Assembly: GCA_018894105.1 (NCBI GenBank) | Contig: CM032126.1 | Span: 4,429,001-4,493,000, forward strand | Direction of reading: 5' to 3' | Source: Jacaranda mimosifolia | Taxonomy: Eukaryota > Streptophyta > Magnoliopsida > Lamiales > Bignoniaceae | Length of the DNA stretch: 64,000 nucleotides | Part shown: positions 58,098 through 64,000 of the stretch, piece by piece | How positions within the stretch are numbered: position 1 is the first letter of the stretch | Layout: the number at the start of each line of letters is the position of its first letter | Notes under the pieces: model-generated | Databases searched by the model: none | Told to the model about the DNA's origin: nothing | The model's input: only the letters and a program-made list of their open reading frames with translations | Program-made: the position numbers and the translations under genes

Positions 58098-59090
58098 TGT
58101 TGGTGTAGTATGTGGAATTTCTGTGATTGAGAAGAATCAAATAGTCAAGGCGAGAGTTGGGCTCTCTGTCTTTAAAACAAAATTAGCCTCCCACTGGTAT
58201 TGACGACAACTGGCTATTGTCTCCTAGGATACAGTGACTAATTTAGATGGTAGCAACACTACAAACTTTTTGATCTCTCAAACTTTAAGCATGCTGAACT
58301 CTCATGACTATGTTGAAAATGTTGTAGTATATTATATGATTGGTTTGTATGAATATGCGGATTTGGGATTGATATTTATAGTGCCAAAGTAGCAGCCAAA
58401 AAAGTGGTCATAAATGGCATTAATGTTGCTGCAAATTTCCAACGCAGAAGTTGGAAGGACATAGTGTAGGTTCATCCTTTGGAGGATTTAGATTTGCTGG
58501 AATTAACTCGCTCTTTTTCTCGAATTTCAAAAAGATAAGTTGAAATTAATTTCAGAAGCTTAAAGGTTTGTTCCTGTTGTGACTATTGAGCATCAAAATT
58601 TTAAACTGTTGGGCCAAAAAATAATTCATATTAAATTTGGCCCAAAAGATTAATATTAGACTAAAAGCCCAATTTAGCCTAAGCCAAGCCTAGGCTGAGT
58701 CAAGTTGGCGACACACGCATGTGGGTTGGATTGAACCCACTAACATGTAGGTCATTTCCCCTCCAAACACAGGTGGTACTCCCAAGGGGCCCAACCCATG
58801 CCTCCACACTTGAAGCATATATTCAAGTTCATCTTTTACTCATTTTACAACATGGAATGGAGTTTCACTTTTCTCATTCCTTTAGCTCATTCTAGTCTTC
58901 TTAGTTAATTTTCAAGTAACTCACTTTGACTATTAACTCCTCATTCACATGAAATTGGTTTTGGCCATTTTAACACATTGTCATCATCTACCCACAGACC
59001 ACAGTGTAGTTTACGATGACTACCAATTTCTTAGAAATTAATATCTTGAGCACACTTAAAAATTTGGTCAAAGAAGACCAATTTCCAATA
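58098..59090 (-). repeat. copia 5' LTR (right)
   Basis: 993 bp, pair of 54845-55883. The right edge reads CCAATA where the left copy has CCAACA, a C-to-T change in the terminal dinucleotide. Gag ATG starts only 8 bases inside the element. Confidence 0.88.
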
Positions 59091-59095
59091 GATAC

Positions 59096-60039
59096 ATCAT
59101 TGGTTCACAAATTTTTTCATACACCATCTTAATAAATTCATGTTATATTTGGACCTTCAATTTTAATTAAAAAAAAAAGAAAATTTATTCTATATTTTAA
59201 ATAATGTAATTTAATGCTTAGCATTAATTTTTTTACCACTTTATTTTTCTTAATTATTTGATTCAGCCATAGTGTTAATCACCATATTATGTCATCTTTA
59301 TGTCTATAAATTTAGATTATTATAGTATTGATGCTTATTATAATGATAAAAAATAAAACATTCAATTTTTTAATATAAATAAATAATAATATATTTTAAT
59401 AATAAACGCACTGAACTGTATGCAATATTAATTATCGATTAGTGTAAATTCATATATGACAAAACAATTCCTACCTTAAAATTTTAAAAATATAGAATAT
59501 AACCGTCTATACATTCTATAAAAGTTTTCCATTATATTTTTAACCATCTTGCTGATCTTTTCCCACCATTCTGTACCAAATATAAAAAGGTATTTTTGAA
59601 AATAAAAAAATTAAAGATATAATTGATGATTAAAAATTTAATATAGTATAGTGTAATTACCACCTTACATGCATAAAAAATCTTTCACTTTTATGTAATA
59701 TAGATAAAAATAAATATTTACATTACATTAATTCCCATTTATATTCGTGACACTAAAGTTGAAAGTCGAGAAAAACTACTATCTTGATCCATCCATATGA
59801 AGAAGGAAATTGGGAAACAATCGAAATATTCTGAAGTCTATTCCAATCAGCATCTTATGTATGGTAAATAATTCATTTGCTTGACTCCATGATTTGTGTC
59901 CTCATTCTTTTTGTAACTCGATCCAAATTTGTCTCCAATCGGAATAAAAAGAAATCAAAATTTTGCGCACATAAGCGTGTCTGTGTGACAGACACAGTAT
60001 CTTGACGTGACTAGTTTTTTACGTCTCCTGACAAACTTA
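59096..60039. other. AT-rich intergenic region
   Basis: No gene recognised. Confidence 0.35.
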
Positions 60040-60393
60040 GGGGCAGTTTGGTTATGTTTTATTTTCATTTTCAGTTGTTTTTACTATTTGAAAATGAATT
60101 ATCAATAACTTATCATCATTTTTATCAATATTTCAACTTATTTTCATCTCAAAATACATTTTTTAATAACCTACATATCTTCTCCCAATAATCTACATTT
60201 TTTTCTTCTTCTTAATGATTACCATCTCTCTCCACCTATAACCTACAACCTACTAAACTCTCTATAATCATTACTTTTCTAACAAACTGTCCAAATACAA
60301 ATATATTTTCAACTCATTTACTCTAATTAATTTTTCAAATTTTAAAAATGTTAAAAATAAAAATTGAAAATAAAAACACAACCAAACTTCCTA
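60040..60393. mobile_element. Tourist-like MITE (type B)
   Basis: 354 bp. Left end GGGGCAGTTTGGTTATG, right end (reverse complement) TAGGAAGTTTGGTTGTG; TTA at 60037-60039 and 60394-60396. Its right TTA is also the left TTA of the next MITE. Confidence 0.78.
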
Positions 60394-60396
60394 TTA

Positions 60397-60796
60397 GAGG
60401 GTACTGTTTGGCTAAACTTGTTTAAAAGACCTAATAAGCTTTTACATCTTATAAAATATTTTTGGAGCTTATAAGATTTTAGATTTTTTTTAAAAAAAAA
60501 TTCTTAAAGTATTTGGATAAAATAATATTTTGAAATTTATAAAATGTTAGTAATGGTAATTTTGTAAATAATATGATCAAAATTGAGAGAGTTTGTTAAG
60601 ATTTTAAAAATAAGTGAGAAGCTCCTTACTTTTTTAATTTTTAAAAAAAAAGAGTTTATAAGCTCTTAGCATCCTATTTTAGAAGTTTATAAGCTCTTCT
60701 TTAAAATAAATCACTAAACATTTTATGATATCTTATAAGCTCTCAAACATCTTATAAAATATTTTGCAGAGTTTATTAGCTCATTCAAACACCCTC
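60397..60796. mobile_element. Tourist-like MITE (type A)
   Basis: 400 bp. Left end GAGGGTACTGTTTGGCTAA, right end (reverse complement) GAGGGTGTTTGAATGAGC; TTA at 60394-60396 and 60797-60799. Confidence 0.83.
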
Positions 60797-62180
60797 TTAG
60801 TCATGATTATAGATACTGTTTATGAAAACGATGGTCATATATCTCTTTTCAAACCTCTCAACTGTGAACTATAGTACTTAAATTTAAGGTAAACTAAAAA
60901 TTTACTCCTTACATTCCAAAGTATTTTTAATGACAAAATTCCCATGAAAGAATGTGCGCTGTGGGCTTTTATCTATTTCAGTAGTAATTAATTTGTTAAT
61001 CGATAAATGCTATTTATTTTAATATTAGTTGATTCGGAATTATTATAATTATTGATGATAAATATATATATATTTAATAAAGAGGATCGTGATCGATTTT
61101 TCAATGATTTTGTAGGGCATAAATTTGCAACCGATATAAGTTAATGATTATATAGTTAATTTAATTAAAAAAATCCAAAATTCATCATAAATTTTTATTT
61201 TTCCTTTTTGGTTTTGGGAGAATTTAGGGGGCCCGGCGGGGGGGGGGGGGGTGTATTTGACTACGGACATAAAAGGAACTATTCAAAATTCAAATCTTAC
61301 ATTATTGAACAGACAACATTGTCCATATTTGGCCTGTGTCTGATGCCCTTTCTCTTGAACTGGTGAGTTATCAATATCTTGCTTGCTTAATGCTGCCAAC
61401 CAGGCGTTTGGTTGTTAAACAATTATTGCGGGATAACTCATTTGATTAGGTTCACAAGGTGGACGGATCTTTTTATTTGACAAAATTGTCTTAATATCTT
61501 TTTGTTTTTGCTCTTTTCTCTATCCTTTTTAGTGTTAATTATTCTCTTTTTTTCTCCTTTTTTTTTTGGGGGGGGGGGGGGGGGGGTTCATTTTGCCCCT
61601 TTTCTTTTTCCTGTTTCCCCTAAAGTACTAGAAGTTATTTCCCCTAAATTCATAGTTCAAAGATACATATTGATCTTTTTATAACATGAGTTTGTCCTTC
61701 TCTTAGGATCCTATACAAATATCTAACAAGAAAAATTTTCACCAGGAAAAAAAAACAAAACATAAACCTTGACGAAGAATCTTTTTAGTAAGAAAGGATA
61801 CAACAGAAAGATACAAACCTCAACCGATAGAATAAGACTCGACTCAATGCCTGCTGGAATTGCAACCCAGATAGTTAAATGAATTTTCACATGGGACCAC
61901 ATTCCTGTGCAATCAATTCTAAACACAATATAGTTTGATTTTCTAATATCTATATTTAATTTTTATTTACTTTTATGTATGATAGAAGAAAAAAAAGGAA
62001 ATAATTAGAAAAGATGAAAAATCGAGAGAGAAAAAAGAAAAGAACGTTAAAAAGGAAGAAACAAGTGAAATAAAAAGTTTACCGTATTATTTTTTTTTCT
62101 AATAACATTAATCTTCAAAATTTATTAAAAATATATTTAAATAATAATTTTAAAATTCTGACACTTTATTAATAATATAA

Positions 62181-62183
62181 ACA

Positions 62184-62238
<55 letters not shown>

Positions 62239-62239
62239 T
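62181..62239. repeat. (CA)n(TA)n microsatellite
   Basis: About 18 CA units directly followed by about 11 TA units. Confidence 0.95.
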
Positions 62240-63179
62240 TCTTGAATGCTATTGTAAATTCTTACCAACAAGCTTTCAATGCAGCCTTTCACTATCAGTG
62301 TTTGGCACACCTCAACAGTCAAGATTCAAGATGTCCAGGAAAGTTATGAACAATCTAAAGTTGGCCCGGACCATTGTATGTGAAAACTCCAATAATGGAC
62401 CACTTTATCAAATTGATTCCAACTTGCATGTGCATGAATCTTCTTTGAATTTTCAACATGCCAAGAAAGCTCTGTGAGAGGAGAATCATTGTTCTTCTTA
62501 TTTTCATTTTTTTAGATACCGTAAAAAAAAATTTAAAATAAAATGTCACAATCTAATCTAACAATATAAATTGTAAAGTTGTAATAACAAGCATTGTATA
62601 AACTCTATATCCCCAACATGCTGTATTTGGATTGAGTGAGATGCAATAAACAAATGATATTTGGCCTCACCAAATTAGTTGAGAGTGTTGAAATAATTCA
62701 TAAGTTGTTTTCACTCTTCGACTTTTTGAGATGTATTTTCGAAATAATCTTAATGCTGATAATAATTAATATAAAAATGGTTGGATTTCCCTATTCAATT
62801 ATAGTTCTGATCATTAATTATCCCAATATATAGTAACAAATCATTAAGCTTGTTTGAAGATATCCACATTTAAGTGAATTTAAAATTTTTGACCTTTCAT
62901 TTGAAGTTATTTTTTTGAGTTATTGTGCTAGATTTCAAATTCACTTACCATTGAATCATTTGAAATACTTCAATGAGTCCCTATATTTCCAACAAAAAAC
63001 ATATATAATTTTATATTATTTGCAAATTTTGAGGACTTAGACGCTACTGCAATAAAATTAGGGATTGGAAACATTGAGAATGACTCTTAATAGTTTTACT
63101 GTGGCAATTTTATATTTAATAGTGTTTTTTTTAAAGTGTCACTTATAACTAAAGGATAAATATCATTAATTTATCATTG

Positions 63180-63560
63180 ACCAAATACATATTATATAAC
63201 ATGTCAAAATTTTATGACATATATTTTTAAATGACATGGTAATGTGTTACTAAAAATATATATAACGATATGATAAGAACAATTTTTTTTTAAATGATAT
63301 GCTAATATGTCACAAAAAATTACAATAAATAGCATGATAAACTGTCGCACATGGATTTTTATATGATAGATTAATAGGCCAATAAAAATGCCTTGAATGC
63401 TATGTTAAAATCCAACAAAAGTTCTTTTAAAATGGCACTCTAATATGCTAAAAAAATACAGTAAATAACATGTTAAGATGCCAAAAAAGATTTTTTAAAA
63501 TATCATGCTAAAATGTCATAAAAACTTCCTTTAAGTGGCAGATTAACATGCCTCGGCTAC
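63180..63560. repeat. degenerate minisatellite
   Basis: Variants of AAATGRCATGYTAATRTGYCA followed by an A-rich spacer recur about every 36-45 bases, or about 75-80 for better-matching units. There are roughly eight copies (for example at about 63227, 63290, 63363, 63434, 63506). Confidence 0.5.
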
Positions 63561-64000
63561 CCAATTATATGACTCAAACATGCCCCAACAACTAGCCTAT
63601 GAGGCTCGATCTACAATCAATATGTTCTTAGTAATACAAGTTTACCATCAAGTTACCCCTCAAATTTTCAATACATATATAATTAAAAATATTTACTTGT
63701 TTTTATATAAAATATATTTTAATTCGCGCCTCTTAGTCAAATAACCACTTGCCAAACACCCTCAATATACATACCACTTTATAAACTCTAAAAACATTAT
63801 ATATATTTCAAGGGAAAATTGTAATTTTGATAATTTAACTATTGCCAACTTTTTAAATGGTCCATTTTCTATTGTAACTTGCGTATTTAGTCCATTATCT
63901 TAAATTTGCCGTCACATTTAGTGCATTTATCTATAAATTTAGTCATTCGGACCACTTAATTCAAAATCAAGCTCAAAACATGTCCAATCACTTTTTATTA

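Larger units (their letters stand above)
54845..59090 (-). mobile_element. Ty1/copia LTR retrotransposon, internally deleted, GATAC TSD
   Basis: GATAC lies at 54840-54844 and 59091-59095. Two direct LTRs (54845-55883 and 58098-59090) have ends TGTTGGTG...CCAACA on +, i.e. TGTTGGAAATTGG...CCAACA on the coding minus strand. The interior (about 2.2 kb) has gag and protease on minus, and then only the last part of RNase H. Integrase and most of RT-RNase H are deleted. A GTGGGG purine tract is at the 3' LTR edge (about 55884-55893). I see no standard primer-binding site at the 5' LTR edge. It is a non-autonomous, ageing copy. Confidence 0.9.
60800..64000. other. AT-rich intergenic region to the window end
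   Basis: No gene recognised. It contains G-runs of 14 and 19 (61238-61251 and 61568-61586), a CA/TA microsatellite (62181-62239) and a degenerate repeat zone (63180-63560). Confidence 0.4.

Noticed and set aside
1..64000. CRISPR arrays, bacterial operons or a viral genome
   Set aside because: No spaced palindromic array and no prokaryotic gene layout. All reverse-transcriptase sequence belongs to plant retrotransposons.

Overview
This is a plant nuclear window, most likely from a eudicot. It is AT-rich and dominated by transposable elements of plant type: Ty3/gypsy Tat lineage, Ty1/copia, an L1-type LINE, Mutator-like elements (MULEs), hAT-like elements and Tourist-like MITEs. It also holds a few intron-containing or single-exon plant genes. 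I see nothing prokaryotic, no CRISPR array and no rRNA. No convincing tRNA was found by eye.

Layout. 1-10.6 kb is the 3' two thirds of a decayed Tat/Retand-type Ty3/gypsy element. It has pol on +, a degenerate tandem-repeat zone, an antisense intron-bearing ORF for a plant-mobile-domain (PMD) protein, and a 3' LTR with its own TATA box. 10.74-11.56 kb is a textbook processed pseudogene of mitochondrial ATP synthase subunit g, with an 18-bp target duplication and a poly(A). 12.1-15.0 kb is a non-autonomous MULE with ~0.75 kb terminal inverted repeats and a perfect 9-bp duplication; a 1.05 kb hAT-like element with a perfect 8-bp duplication sits inside it. 15.9-24.8 kb is a ten-exon sorting nexin 1 (SNX1) gene on the minus strand. 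One base is missing in its PX domain, and its ~4.9 kb first intron contains an inverted duplication of a MULE transposase 5' region, i.e. a potential long hairpin RNA. 25.6-31.0 kb is a decayed L1-type LINE on minus. 36.3-37.0 kb is an intact single-exon senescence regulator (S40/DUF584) gene. 40.4-41.3 kb (minus) looks like a small snoRNA gene: two paralogous 88-nt C/D-box snoRNAs behind a site II + telo-box + TATA promoter, both with a guide complementary to the 5' end of 25S rRNA. 47.9-49.7 kb is a three-exon NAC transcription factor of the NAC090-like type. 54.8-59.1 kb is an internally deleted copia element with two LTRs and a GATAC duplication. The rest is AT-rich intergenic DNA with repeated MITEs and microsatellites.

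How the parts relate. The four host loci (SNX1, S40, the snoRNA pair, NAC) are separated by 3-16 kb and do not form a unit. The most interesting structures lie at the contact between transposons and host genes. The MULE hairpin in the SNX1 intron would be transcribed with SNX1, and resembles in layout the maize Mu killer locus. The antisense PMD gene is carried by the Tat element. The snoRNA pair is the easiest feature to miss, because it encodes no protein.
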